DNA from: Candidatus Cloacimonadota bacterium
GTDB taxonomy: Bacteria; Muiribacteriota; UBA6191
Direction: 5' to 3'
NCBI GenBank assembly: GCA_023954715.1
Contig: JAGSHD010000008.1
Location: forward strand, 62,001-126,000
Length of the DNA stretch: 64,000 nt
The notes under the pieces are model-generated. The model saw only the letters and a list, made by a program, of their open reading frames with translations, did not search any database and was not told where the DNA came from. Both the position numbers and the translations under genes were made by a program. Shown here piece after piece: positions 18,818 to 28,127 of the stretch. The first letter of the stretch is position 1; each line of letters begins with the position of its first letter.

Positions 18818-19681
18818 ATGAACAAAGAATTTATTAGATCGAGTGTAAATGGTTGGTTTATGATTTTAGTTGAATTGGCTTTGTTAGGAGGCACTATTTT
18901 CGGAGCTGCATCCGAAAGTCCTTTGATAATATTTAGTACAATCGGATTGTTTACTATTCTTACTCCTGGTTTTTTTATATTGCAACCAAATGAAGCAAGA
19001 GTATTGACTTTATTTGGTACTTACAAAGGTACAGTAAGGACACCAGGGCTACATTGGGTAAATCCTTTGATGTTTCCGATGGCGCAGTTGAACTTAAAAG
19101 TCTCTTTAAGATCAAGAAACTTAAACGGTCATACATTGAAAGTAAACGATAAAAAAGGTAATCCTATTGAAATTTCTGCAGTAGTGGTCTGGAGAGTACA
19201 AGATACAGCAAAATCTGTATTTGATGTGGATGATTACTGTGAGTATGTAAAAATTCAAAGTGAGGCAGCTATTCGACATTTGGCGAGTATCTATCCTTAT
19301 GATCATGGTGAAGCAGGTGAAAAGACACTTAGATGTGGTATGGGAGAGGTAGCTGAGTCACTCCGAAACGAGCTGACAGATAGGTTTTCTCAGGCTGGAA
19401 TTGAAGTTGTAGAAGCCAGACTTTCCCATTTAGCTTATGCACCTGAGATTGCACAGGCTATGTTACGAAGACAGCAAGCAGAAGCAGTTATAGCAGCTAG
19501 AAAAGTTGTTGTAGAAGGTGCTGTAAGTATGGTAGAAATGGCACTCACAAAACTAAGTGAACGTGGTGTAGTAGACTTAGACGAAGAGCGAAAGGCATCC
19601 ATGGTTAGTAACTTATTAGTAATATTGTGTGGTGAAAAAGAAGCTTCACCAGTAATTAACACCGGTACTTTATACAGTTAA
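18818..19681 (+). CDS. SPFH/band-7 domain membrane protein
   Basis: 287-residue SPFH (stomatin/prohibitin/flotillin/HflK) protein that oligomerises on the inner membrane. Two N-terminal hydrophobic segments (about 13-30 and 36-54) precede the band-7 domain that starts at [21 protein letters not shown] and includes [16 protein letters not shown] and the [20 protein letters not shown] helix. The ATG at 18818 has AAGGAGAG upstream; an in-frame TTG at 18758 is rejected because it coincides with the promoter -35 box. A 54-residue ribbon-helix-helix gene follows after three bases. SPFH-RHH pairs recur in many bacteria and the small protein is often annotated as Arc-like. Its role is thought to be in membrane organisation or stress; the RHH partner suggests autoregulation. 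Confidence 0.9.
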   Translation: MNKEFIRSSVNGWFMILVELALLGGTIFGAASESPLIIFSTIGLFTILTPGFFILQPNEARVLTLFGTYKGTVRTPGLHWVNPLMFPMAQLNLKVSLRSRNLNGHTLKVNDKKGNPIEISAVVVWRVQDTAKSVFDVDDYCEYVKIQSEAAIRHLASIYPYDHGEAGEKTLRCGMGEVAESLRNELTDRFSQAGIEVVEARLSHLAYAPEIAQAMLRRQQAEAVIAARKVVVEGAVSMVEMALTKLSERGVVDLDEERKASMVSNLLVILCGEKEASPVINTGTLYS

Positions 19682-19684
19682 ATA

Positions 19685-19849
19685 ATGGCTAAAAAGAAAA
19701 AATCATTTTTGTTAAGGATGGACCCAGAGCTCTTTGAAGAATTAGAGCGTTGGGCAGGGGATGAATTTCGCTCAGTAAATGGGCAAGTGGAGTTTATCCT
19801 CAGACAAGCCATCCGCAAGCGAAAAGGCCCAAGCAAGCAAGAAGAATGA
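19685..19849 (+). CDS. Arc-type ribbon-helix-helix small DNA-binding protein
   Basis: 54 residues encoded directly behind the SPFH gene (ATG at 19685, three bases after its stop). The sequence KKSFLLRMDPELFEELERWA followed by RSVNGQVEFILRQAIRKRK is a clear ribbon-helix-helix: a basic strand, helix A, a turn at SVNGQ and helix B. Family members bind DNA as dimers, usually near their own operon. It probably represses the SPFH operon promoter. The operon closes with a strong hairpin terminator at 19873-19900. This is not a toxin-antitoxin pair on the evidence here: no small toxin gene lies beside it. Confidence 0.8.
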   Translation: MAKKKKSFLLRMDPELFEELERWAGDEFRSVNGQVEFILRQAIRKRKGPSKQEE

Positions 19850-19872
19850 TATAAGGAATTTTAAACACACAA

Positions 19873-19900
19873 AAGCTCTCCAAGTTTGGAGGGCTTTTTT
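19873..19900 (+). terminator. rho-independent terminator of the SPFH-RHH operon
   Basis: Stem AAGCTCTCCAA / TTGGAGGGCTT with a loop of two to three bases and one G-T pair, followed by a T-run. Confidence 0.85.
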
Positions 19901-20056
19901 AGTAAGTAAAGATAGAAACATTTATGAAAAGTATAATGATATGTTTAGTTTTTTATATGGTTAAAAGCGACTGATAGACTAATTTAAACAGGGAGGTAAT
20001 AAATAATTTGCAATAATAAAGATAGAGGAGTAGTATGGTTTAAAATAGGAGGAAAC

Positions 20057-22099
20057 ATGCTTAAAACTACCTTATTAACTATCCTTATTGTGTCGTCTAT
20101 ATTTTTCATTGGTTGTGACTCTAATCACAGCCCCAATTTATCTCCCACAGTATTTTCAGAGCTTGCTGTCCCCACAAATGCTGTGGATATTCAAACTTGG
20201 CTTAACCAAATGCCAGTACAAGCCTCAGCTTTAAAATCAAAAGTATTGAGTAGTACTTCATTAACTTGGGAGCAGGATATTCTTCCCGTTTATGATTTGA
20301 TCAAACAGTTGAATATAAATAAGACCTATTCAGGCTTACTTTTAAATCGAAGCCATGATCCTAATATTCGTACTTTGGGATATACGGGTTTTCAACAAAT
20401 TCCGGTTATTGAGAGCTCTATAAAAGATGATCAAAAGCTAAAAGCCAAAATTATGGAGGCATTGGATGTGCTCTCTATAAATAACCCTAAACAAAGGGAC
20501 GCAGCAAATTATTTCAACTCTATATACTCTACTAAACTAACTAGTACAGAGTTAAAACTACTATCTCAAGTAAATAATGAGTTAACTACAACATCATTAG
20601 CCTTTTATACTAACGCTTCTACAAAATCCTTTGTGACTACTTTTTCACAAATGGACTTTTCTTGCTTAAGCTCTAAGCTAAAGTCGAAGTTTTCAACTAA
20701 CTCTGCTAACGACTATATCTTTGATGCAAATCATGCCTATCAAGTTAATTTATTAAGGTCTTGTCTACCTGAGCCTATCCGAGAAAAAATATCTGCTACC
20801 ACAAGATCAAAAGCTTCTAAAGAAAACTCATTATTAACACCATATATTCTTAAAAAACGCTTAGAATGGGCAAAAATACAAGGTTATGATGATTTTGCAT
20901 CTGCAAGATTGTCAAGAACGATTTTGGCTACTACTACGGATGTAAAATCTTTTTTAGCAGAGGTAAACTATGGGACAAACCCTGCTATGGTTCGGTTAAA
21001 AAATAGATTTAAAGATTTACAAATGAGTGAAACAGGAGTAAGACCAACAACTGTTTTCGATTGGACTTATAGGCGTTACTATTCAGATGTTAGATCTCAA
21101 CTACATACGGGGGTTTCAACTACTCCCATTGTTTTTCAATATCCAGAGACTGTCGATCGAATGCTTGATCTGCTTGGTAAAGTTGTGGGAGTAAATCTCG
21201 TAAAAACTGGAGTAGCAAAGACAAAATGGAGTTCATACATAATAGAGTATAAGCTTTATGATACTGATTTAAATACTCCGATTGGCATATTATTACTTGA
21301 CCCTTATAAAGTAGAAAACACTAATAGTACTCCTGCCACCGTTGTGATACAACAGGGGAGAGTATTAGAGAGTGGAATCATAAAGACTCCAATTATTACA
21401 GTATCGATGCCTCTAAAGCAATCTAGTCAAAGTTTTACAAGTTATGATTATGAGAGTTTCGCCCATGAGTTTGGACATGCTTTTCACATGTTCTTACGTC
21501 CGTATAATCAGTCCTCAAAACACGATTTTCAAGAAACCCCATCAGCTTTTTTTGAAGAAATTGCATCTCACCCAAGTTTTTTTAAATCTATACTTAGTAC
21601 TAACCCAGATATTCCACTAACTTCATTGCCTAATGTTTTTGCATCTCGTTGGAACTACGAAAGACAAGATCCATTATATATAAGTGATAATATTCAAAGT
21701 ACTTTATCTTTAAGTCAGACTGCTTTAGATATTGCTACATGGACTAGTGGTAGTTCAACAGATTTTTCTGAAATTTTCAAAGAAAATAGTAAAAAATATA
21801 GGTTTCAATATTCTAACTTGGCTAAACCGGGTTATGATCTTGGGTATTTTGTAAACCCAAACACAGATGCTACTTATTACTTATATGTTTTGGGTAAAGT
21901 ATTGGCTAAAGACATGATGAGTATCTTTGAAGCTTCTCCAGATAAAGTTTTCGATAAAAATATAGGTAGACAGTATCGTAAGTATATCTTGGAGGAAACT
22001 TCACCAAACACCCAAAAGAGTATAGAGAGCTTTTTAGGTAGAAAGTGGAGTACTAACTCTTACAAAGTTTGGTTCGAAAATGCAACAAAAGACCTTTAG
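20057..22099 (+). CDS. M3-family metallopeptidase, lipoprotein
   Basis: 680-residue zinc oligopeptidase of the thimet/dipeptidyl-carboxypeptidase clan. It has a lipoprotein signal ending in FFIGC (Cys at residue 20), so the mature enzyme should be lipid-anchored in the periplasm or on the surface; M3 enzymes are normally cytoplasmic. HEFGH is at residues 470-474 and the downstream glutamate motif is ETPSAFFEE, both intact. A perfect AGGAGG Shine-Dalgarno site lies upstream (20047-20052). Monocistronic, with a hairpin terminator near 22190-22235. It likely trims peptides released by the secreted proteases encoded elsewhere in the window. Confidence 0.88.
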   Translation: MLKTTLLTILIVSSIFFIGCDSNHSPNLSPTVFSELAVPTNAVDIQTWLNQMPVQASALKSKVLSSTSLTWEQDILPVYDLIKQLNINKTYSGLLLNRSHDPNIRTLGYTGFQQIPVIESSIKDDQKLKAKIMEALDVLSINNPKQRDAANYFNSIYSTKLTSTELKLLSQVNNELTTTSLAFYTNASTKSFVTTFSQMDFSCLSSKLKSKFSTNSANDYIFDANHAYQVNLLRSCLPEPIREKISATTRSKASKENSLLTPYILKKRLEWAKIQGYDDFASARLSRTILATTTDVKSFLAEVNYGTNPAMVRLKNRFKDLQMSETGVRPTTVFDWTYRRYYSDVRSQLHTGVSTTPIVFQYPETVDRMLDLLGKVVGVNLVKTGVAKTKWSSYIIEYKLYDTDLNTPIGILLLDPYKVENTNSTPATVVIQQGRVLESGIIKTPIITVSMPLKQSSQSFTSYDYESFAHEFGHAFHMFLRPYNQSSKHDFQETPSAFFEEIASHPSFFKSILSTNPDIPLTSLPNVFASRWNYERQDPLYISDNIQSTLSLSQTALDIATWTSGSSTDFSEIFKENSKKYRFQYSNLAKPGYDLGYFVNPNTDATYYLYVLGKVLAKDMMSIFEASPDKVFDKNIGRQYRKYILEETSPNTQKSIESFLGRKWSTNSYKVWFENATKDL

Positions 22100-22473
22100 C
22101 CATCATGAAAACTCTGACCTTAGTTTTTTAAACTATGAAAAGTTATCTAAACTCTTCTAGATATTCCACTTTCAAAACTTTATAAAAGCTAGGCTTTGAA
22201 TAAGAATAATACAAAGCCTATTGAGATAGGTTTTTCATCCGAACAAATAGAAAAATCATTTGTATTTGGATAAAATCTCCGAATCTGACATTTATTATGT
22301 AACCAATCTATTTTATTTGACACTAACATAATCGTAGCCTTTGATTATATTACTGTTGTAGTATATCAAAAATGCTTATGGTACAATATATAGATACATG
22401 ATATAACATTAAGTTATATACAATAAGACAGTATTTTTCACGGGGGTGGAGAGTCAACTCTGCAGGGGGAGCA
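22100..22473. other. 374-bp intergenic region
   Basis: It contains the hairpins at 22190-22235 listed as terminator. The last 40 bases (22440-22473) are unusually G-rich for this genome, with AGAGT-CA-ACTCT as a small hairpin and GCAGGGGGAG as a candidate ribosome binding site for the small ORF at 22474. Nothing else recognised. Confidence 0.5.
22190..22235 (+). terminator. terminator of the M3 peptidase gene, two alternative hairpins
   Basis: TAGGCTTTG pairs perfectly with CAAAGCCTA (22190-22220). Overlapping it is CCTAT-TGAG-ATAGG followed by TTTTT (22217-22235). The two hairpins share CCTA and are mutually exclusive. Confidence 0.6.
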
Positions 22474-22596
22474 ATGTTAATTTTTGTAAGCTGTACAATA
22501 GTTTTAGGGTTTTTATTTAAAGATAAATTAGGCTTAGAGCGATTGTTTCAAAGTTTTGTGGATAAAATCGATCCAAGAAAAAACCTTTTAGGTTAG
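22474..22596 (+). CDS. possible small membrane protein (40 residues)
   Basis: ATG at 22474, preceded by AGGGGGAGC, opens a 40-codon frame beginning MLIFVSCTIVLGFLFKDKLG, with one hydrophobic segment and a basic/acidic tail (DKIDPRKNLLG). It ends immediately before the convergent stop of selO. The good ribosome binding site and single-pass profile favour a real gene; the short length and lack of a family keep confidence low. Confidence 0.4.
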   Translation: MLIFVSCTIVLGFLFKDKLGLERLFQSFVDKIDPRKNLLG

Positions 22597-24168
22597 TTAC
22601 GAACTACAAGATAACATGGAGCATCCGGGTTTATCTTTAGCCCAGTCGGGTCTTTTTCGAGCAAAAAACTCTTTACCAGTTTGTTCATCATACGGTCTTT
22701 TTAGGACCTCAAGAAGCTCATGAATCATAGTGTAATCGTTTTCGTTTGCTTTATCTATGGCAAGTTGAGAAAGGTAATTTCTTAAAACAAATTTAGGGTT
22801 TACTGAGTTCATGTTTTTGGCCCTAGCCTCAGTTGAAACTTCATCTTTTGCGCATCGCTCTATATAAGAGTTAAGCCAAGCACAACATTTAACAATATAA
22901 TCACTACTTAGGTCCTCATCGTAATAACAATCAACTAAATCTTGAGGTATCTCGTCGTATTTTAAGGTATGGTCTATTTTTGCCAAGCCTCTAAAAAATA
23001 AAGTCATATCTGTTTCTACGCTAGTTAAAAGATGAATCAATGAAGCAACTAATGCTTGATCAGACTCTTTATATTCAGACCACCCTAACTTTTTAGCCAT
23101 CATTTTGTTCCATTCGGATTTATAATAATCAGCAAAAAAGTCTAATGCCTCTTGAAGAGCGTCTGTATCTTCAATTAGAGGGTATATGGCATTTGCTAAT
23201 TGCACTAAATTCCAGTTTACCATGTGAGCTTGTTGTCCATAAGCATATCGCTTGTAACTAGCATCTGTAGTATTAGGAGTCCAATCTAAATCATAGTCTT
23301 CAAGCCATCCATAGGGGCCATAATCTATAGTTAATCCATGGATTGACATATTATCTGTATTCATAACGCCATGGACAAAACCAACACGCAACCAATGAAC
23401 TACCATATCTGCACTGGTTTTACAGACTTCTTTGTACCATTTTAAATAAGTATCTTTACTTGGAGTACCTAGGTGTGAAAAATGCTCGGTGATAGTGAAA
23501 TCTACAAGCTCTTTTAATAGGCCAAGCTCTTTACGTGCTGCTAAAATTTCAAAGTTTCCAAATCGGATAAAAGAGGGTGCTGTTCGACAGACAATTGCCC
23601 CATCTTCATAAGCTCCATTACCATCGTACATCATATCTCTATACACTTCTTCACCACTTAGAGCCAGACTAATTGCTCGCGTAGTAGGTACGCCTAAATA
23701 ATGCATAGCCTCACTGCATAAAAACTCTCTCACAGATGAACGTAAAACAGCGTAACCATCTCCAGATCGTGAGTAGGGAGTTGAGCCAGCACCTTTTAGT
23801 TGTAGGCAGATTTTTTTGTCCGCTTTAGTTGTAATATCTCCTAAAATGATCGCTCTACCGTCTCCAAGTTGATTAGCCCAATTACCAAATTGATGGCCTC
23901 CATAACACATGGCATAAGGAGTCATATCATCGTAAATCTTTTGACCTGTAAAAAACTGATTAAACTCTGGTGTATCAAATAGATTTTTATCTAAATCAAT
24001 CTCAGCTGCTGCATCTAAAGAGATGGCTATGACATTTGCTGTGTCAAATTTTTCGGGTTCTACTTTAGAGTAACAAGCTTTAGGAACCTGTCTTGTATAG
24101 TTTTCGATGATAGGATCACCCTGTAAAGCATTGATAAAGTTATGATTGAATTTAAGATTTAAGGTCAT
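22597..24168 (-). CDS. selO: protein adenylyltransferase SelO (YdiU/UPF0061)
   Basis: 523-residue pseudokinase-fold enzyme that transfers AMP from ATP to protein Ser/Thr/Tyr residues and is linked to oxidative stress. Family motifs are seen throughout: MCYGGHQFGNWANQLGDGRA, LQLKGAGSTPYSRSGDGYAV, GVMNTDNMSIHGLTIDYGP and the C-terminal tail ending LSCSS, where Cys occupies the position that is selenocysteine in some eukaryotic homologues. I start it at ATG 24168 (MTLNLKFNHNF), the position matching the family start; a TTG at 24183 is also in frame. Full length, single gene. Confidence 0.93.
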   Translation of the reverse strand: MTLNLKFNHNFINALQGDPIIENYTRQVPKACYSKVEPEKFDTANVIAISLDAAAEIDLDKNLFDTPEFNQFFTGQKIYDDMTPYAMCYGGHQFGNWANQLGDGRAIILGDITTKADKKICLQLKGAGSTPYSRSGDGYAVLRSSVREFLCSEAMHYLGVPTTRAISLALSGEEVYRDMMYDGNGAYEDGAIVCRTAPSFIRFGNFEILAARKELGLLKELVDFTITEHFSHLGTPSKDTYLKWYKEVCKTSADMVVHWLRVGFVHGVMNTDNMSIHGLTIDYGPYGWLEDYDLDWTPNTTDASYKRYAYGQQAHMVNWNLVQLANAIYPLIEDTDALQEALDFFADYYKSEWNKMMAKKLGWSEYKESDQALVASLIHLLTSVETDMTLFFRGLAKIDHTLKYDEIPQDLVDCYYDEDLSSDYIVKCCAWLNSYIERCAKDEVSTEARAKNMNSVNPKFVLRNYLSQLAIDKANENDYTMIHELLEVLKRPYDEQTGKEFFARKRPDWAKDKPGCSMLSCSS

Positions 24169-24475
24169 TTTAAGTATATCCAAGATTTAAATGATGGGAG
24201 TCTAGTAAGTAGATCTATTCTAGAATAAGATCTAGTCTAATATATAGCATTACAATAACTTTATTTTGATAGAAAATCTATCGAATTTTATATATATTTT
24301 GTATTCATAAATAATGTATAACTGGTACTTTATTTGGAGTAAAAGGTCTGAATAAAATCAAATTAGTAAAAAGACTTGTCAAACTCAAATTTATCCTTAT
24401 AGTTCACGTTGTTAGTAGTGTAAAAACTTTGTTGGTGTTATAACTTTTTTTTAAAACTTACGTATTGTATATCCT
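24169..24475. other. 307-bp divergent intergenic region between selO and the endonuclease I gene
   Basis: Very AT-rich. It contains the promoter candidate at 24376-24403; no other gene or repeat seen. Confidence 0.5.
24376..24403 (+). promoter_or_regulatory. candidate promoter of the endonuclease I gene
   Basis: TTGTCA (24376-24381), a 16-bp spacer and TATAGT (24398-24403), about 72 bp upstream of the start codon at 24476. Confidence 0.45.
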
Positions 24476-25588
24476 ATGACAAAATTATTATCTTTTCTCA
24501 GTATCTTATTTTTGGTTTCCACATCCTTTGCTGTAGATGATTTTGATGCTCCTTTTTTGTTTGAAGAGGTAGATGCCTCTCAAAATTTAGGACAAAAATC
24601 TTTTACAAAAGCAAAAAACTTTCTTAAAAATGACATCTATCCAAGTCATCAAGAGGGTATCTACTGTGGTTGTACTTACGATAAGCAAGTAGTTGTAAAA
24701 GACTATCAAGAAGAAAAATTAAAAGCACTAACACGATACAAGTTGTTTCACTGGGATTCTGAAGAAGGTTTTCAATACCCAACAGAAGAAGAGTTCAATA
24801 ATAAAAAACCAACTTATAAGTTAGTTCCTAATCCAGAGACTTGTGGATTTGAGCCCAAAGGCAACGGTACAAGAGCAAAGCAGATGGAGTGGGAGCACGT
24901 GGTTCCAGCCTCATTTTTTGGACATACTTTCTCTGAATGGGAAAACGGACATGACACTTGTATATCTACTCCACGCCAAGTACGAAAATGTAAAAGATTA
25001 AATGCTGTAGAGCTTCGATCTGTAGCATCTGAGCCTAAGTGTACAACAGATCCTGCTACTGGAGTTCAAACATGTGTTAGTAAAGATATCGTATGTGAAA
25101 CGTATATGTCTGACCCAAAACCTTATTCTGGGCGAAGATGTTTGACTAAAGTAAGTGAAGAGTACTCATTGATGCAAGCTGATATGCATAACTTGTATCC
25201 AGCTATTGGTGATGTAAACGGTTATAGAAGTAACTTTCCAATGGCTGAAATCGCTGGTGAAGCCAGAGAATTTGGTAAATGTGATGCAGAAATCAAAGAT
25301 AAAAAGTTTGAGCCAAGAAACGAAGTTCGTGGTGATATAGCAAGAACACACTTTTATATGCAAGATGCTTATAAAGCGCACATGCCTATTTCTGATGAAA
25401 TGTACGAAATGCTTAAAAGGTGGAACGATCTAGATCCAGTAGATACATGGGAATGCGATCGAAACAAAAAGATTGCAGAGCTTCAAGGAAATGAAAATGA
25501 GTTTGTATCCAAGCCATGTGAAAAGCTTCTAAAAAGAAATGCAAAGCGAAAAGGTATCTTTCAAGTATTATTTGATTTATTCAAATAG
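24476..25588 (+). CDS. secreted endonuclease I (EndA/NucM family)
   Basis: 370-residue non-specific nuclease with a signal peptide (MTKLLSFLSILFLVSTSFA). The beta-beta-alpha-metal active site is visible: MEWEHVVPASFFGH with the general-base H141, then ADMHNLYPAIGDVNGYRSN with the metal-binding Asn. The RGDIARTHFYM motif follows. A Cys-rich insert (about 157-215, with CISTPRQVRKC and CETYMSDPKPYSGRRC) suggests disulfides and an extracytoplasmic location. Longer than Escherichia coli EndA (235 residues) because of this insert and the N-terminal region. Probably degrades external DNA for nutrition. Followed by a strong terminator. Confidence 0.9.
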   Translation: MTKLLSFLSILFLVSTSFAVDDFDAPFLFEEVDASQNLGQKSFTKAKNFLKNDIYPSHQEGIYCGCTYDKQVVVKDYQEEKLKALTRYKLFHWDSEEGFQYPTEEEFNNKKPTYKLVPNPETCGFEPKGNGTRAKQMEWEHVVPASFFGHTFSEWENGHDTCISTPRQVRKCKRLNAVELRSVASEPKCTTDPATGVQTCVSKDIVCETYMSDPKPYSGRRCLTKVSEEYSLMQADMHNLYPAIGDVNGYRSNFPMAEIAGEAREFGKCDAEIKDKKFEPRNEVRGDIARTHFYMQDAYKAHMPISDEMYEMLKRWNDLDPVDTWECDRNKKIAELQGNENEFVSKPCEKLLKRNAKRKGIFQVLFDLFK

Positions 25589-25593
25589 CCTTT

Positions 25594-25646
25594 AAAAAAT
25601 AGCCCTGAGTTACAAGTAGATTGTGGTTCAGGGCTATTTTTTTTTT
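25594..25646. terminator. terminator after the endonuclease I gene, possibly bidirectional
   Basis: AAAAAATAGCCCTGA pairs with TCAGGGCTATTTTTT around a 19-base loop that can partly pair. The T-run (9 T) continues on the plus strand; the A-run on the other side would serve the minus strand. Confidence 0.85.
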
Positions 25647-25823
25647 GCTACTTTTGGAATGGGCAATGTTTTTATTATCTTAAAGTAAAAGTTTTCTACC
25701 CATCATATACCGGCTATACCAGTATAAAAGTTAGAGTTATCTAATGGAAATTTAGAAGAGCTTGCTTGGGTTTTGACAAGATACAAAAATAGAAAAGCCT
25801 TTTACATTTGGATATAGCAATAT

Positions 25824-27518
25824 CTAATTAGAAATTTGTGTCTCTATCTGAGGTAGCTTTTTACCAAAGATAAAAACAATCAGCATTAACAGACTTATCC
25901 CAAAGCATAAACCAATGGTTACAGGGAGTTTGGTGATACTCAAAAACAGATATGTCAAAACACAAACACTTGCTACGGTTGAGGCATAGGGTAATTGAGT
26001 TTTTACATGGTTTATGTGCTCGATTCTACAAGACAATGAAGATAGTATCGTTGTATCAGAAATTGGCGAGCAATGATCTCCATAGCTTGCACCTCCTAGT
26101 ATTGCAGATAAAGATGCTAAAAATAAATATGCATTTTCAGGAGAGTGTAAACTTGTTAGTGAAAAAACCATGGGGACCATTAAGGTCATACATCCCCAAG
26201 ATGTACCTGTTGAAAATGCGATGAGGGCAGAAACTAAAAATATTAAGATAGGTATCAATCCAATCCACAAATGAAGCTCTACTAAAGAGGAAACAAATAC
26301 CCCCGTTTTTAGTACTTCACATATATGTCCAAGACTCCAAGATAAAAGTAGTATCAGGGTAGGCATGATCATTTCTTTTCCACCGATGATCCAAGTCTTA
26401 AGAGACTTAAAGATGGATGTGCCTTGGCGAAAATACCCCATTAATATGGCTAATGTACATCCAAAATAAGAAGAGACCATTAAAGAAGTGCCACTATCGC
26501 CTCTTGCTACAGTATCCCAAAAAGCAGTTGAGCCTTTTATTTTGCTACCAGTGAAATATAAACAGGCTAAAGTAAGCACAATAACACTTAAAATAGGTAA
26601 TAATGCGTTCAAAATAAAGGCTTTTTGATTATCCATAGACGTCAAGTCATGATTTGTAGAGTTGACCGTCGGGTAGAGCTCCTCATCACTAAGGTTTTGC
26701 CTCTTTTTTTCAAACTCTAACATGGGGCCAAAATCACGTTTAGACAGGACTATAATCAGTATAAATATCAGAGAGAATATGGCATAAAAAGCGTAGGGCA
26801 GAGAGTTTAAAAATAAGCTATAGGCATTTGTCTTAGAAAATATATCAAAACGTTGCATAGCCTCTTGAAACAATCCTAATTCAAAACCAATCCATGTGGA
26901 TACGGGGGCTATTGTTGCAACCGGTGCTGCTGTTGAATCAACAATCCAAGCAAGCTTTTCTCTAGAAATTTTCATACGATCAGCGATAGGACGCATTGTG
27001 TTTCCAACAATTAATGTGTTTGCATAATCATCAAAGAAAATTACAACTCCCATACCAAAGGCACTCAACTGCGCACTAACTTTTGATTTTGAAAATCGAT
27101 CGAAAAAAGATACGATTCCTTTGGTGCCTCCATTGATACCACAGATTTCAATTAATCCACCTAAGGCAAATGCAAATAGAATAATTTTAATGTGATACCA
27201 ATTTAAAGTAGAAAAAGAAAGCTTATCTAAATCTCCAAGAATCTGAGATACAATTAGAGATGAGCTATGTAAAAAAGAGTGACCAAGAGAGTAGTTAGAT
27301 GCCAAAAGACTTCCCAAAAATACTCCTCCAAGCAAAGAAGGAATCACTTTTTGAGTAGCAAAAGCGAGTAATATGGTTACTACTGCTGGTATAGTAGAGT
27401 ATGTAGAGTTTATTGGATTGGATGGTTTTACAATAATTAAATAAAAAAGAGCCAGCATAAATATAGTAAAACCAATATGTGTTCTTGTAAGCTTTTTAAG
27501 CCAATTTTTTTGAGTCAT
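25824..27518 (-). CDS. NhaC-family Na+/H+ antiporter
   Basis: 564-residue polytopic membrane transporter of the NhaC/SLC family with about 11-13 membrane helices. The motifs FFDDYANTLIVGNTMRP (ion-binding Asp pair), DSTAAPVATIAPVSTWIGFE and FSTGTSWGCMTLMVP are typical. It likely exchanges sodium (or an organic cation) for protons and supports life in a saline medium, which is inference. It is followed by 30 bp and lies downstream of the hypothetical gene at 27549, so both may share a transcript. The start MTQKNWLKK is directly preceded by an untranslated gap without overlap. Confidence 0.88.
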   Translation of the reverse strand: MTQKNWLKKLTRTHIGFTIFMLALFYLIIVKPSNPINSTYSTIPAVVTILLAFATQKVIPSLLGGVFLGSLLASNYSLGHSFLHSSSLIVSQILGDLDKLSFSTLNWYHIKIILFAFALGGLIEICGINGGTKGIVSFFDRFSKSKVSAQLSAFGMGVVIFFDDYANTLIVGNTMRPIADRMKISREKLAWIVDSTAAPVATIAPVSTWIGFELGLFQEAMQRFDIFSKTNAYSLFLNSLPYAFYAIFSLIFILIIVLSKRDFGPMLEFEKKRQNLSDEELYPTVNSTNHDLTSMDNQKAFILNALLPILSVIVLTLACLYFTGSKIKGSTAFWDTVARGDSGTSLMVSSYFGCTLAILMGYFRQGTSIFKSLKTWIIGGKEMIMPTLILLLSWSLGHICEVLKTGVFVSSLVELHLWIGLIPILIFLVSALIAFSTGTSWGCMTLMVPMVFSLTSLHSPENAYLFLASLSAILGGASYGDHCSPISDTTILSSLSCRIEHINHVKTQLPYASTVASVCVLTYLFLSITKLPVTIGLCFGISLLMLIVFIFGKKLPQIETQISN

Positions 27519-27548
27519 TTTTGTTCCGTGATTTGATGGGTTGTGGAT

Positions 27549-27977
27549 TTAAAAATCTTGTGGGTGTAAATAACAATATTGCGTATCTTCTGCTAAATGT
27601 GCAATATATCCACAACAATTCGTATGAAATCTAGGTAAAATTAATTTGCGAAAAATATTTTTTAGAAGAGGGATATTCCACAAAAACCAAGAGATATTGG
27701 CCCATTGAGAGTATTTTATCTTGGCAAGCTTAGGATGAAGAGGAGTTTCAAAATCAAAGCAAAAGCTTAACTCCCAATCCTTTGGTAGTTGATCTTCATG
27801 AAACTCATGTACTCCATCTACCCCACAGTCTAACTCATAATAATACGAGCCATGTTTTGCTATAACATGATTGTAATAGGCTTTGGGCTTAAACATCAAA
27901 CGGGTAGACTCTCGGATCAAATCAGGCAAGAGTCCTAGCTGACGAACTCTATATACTTGTATATGATATGATTGCAT
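27549..27977 (-). CDS. hypothetical protein
   Basis: 142 residues, no signal peptide. The features are a Trp/Phe-rich centre (SQWANISWFLWNIPLLK) and two cysteines NCCGYIAH near the C-terminus that, with nearby His residues (H115 or so and H124), could bind metal. No family recognised. It lies 30 bp upstream of the NhaC antiporter in the same direction and may form an operon with it. Confidence 0.55.
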   Translation of the reverse strand: MQSYHIQVYRVRQLGLLPDLIRESTRLMFKPKAYYNHVIAKHGSYYYELDCGVDGVHEFHEDQLPKDWELSFCFDFETPLHPKLAKIKYSQWANISWFLWNIPLLKNIFRKLILPRFHTNCCGYIAHLAEDTQYCYLHPQDF

Positions 27978-28127
27978 AAGTTTTCTAAGTTAACTTTTGT
28001 TGATTTGTATTTTGAGTAAAGGATAAATAGTTAGGGTCATTTAGTATATACTGAAAACTAAAAGCTTTACTAGTATTAAATAGATCATCAGTAATGAGAG
28101 ATTTAGCAAGATAATGAGGTAGATTCT

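Noticed and set aside
18818-19849. SPFH-RHH pair as a toxin-antitoxin system
   Set aside because: The RHH protein resembles antitoxins in fold only; its partner is a membrane scaffold protein and no small toxin gene is adjacent.
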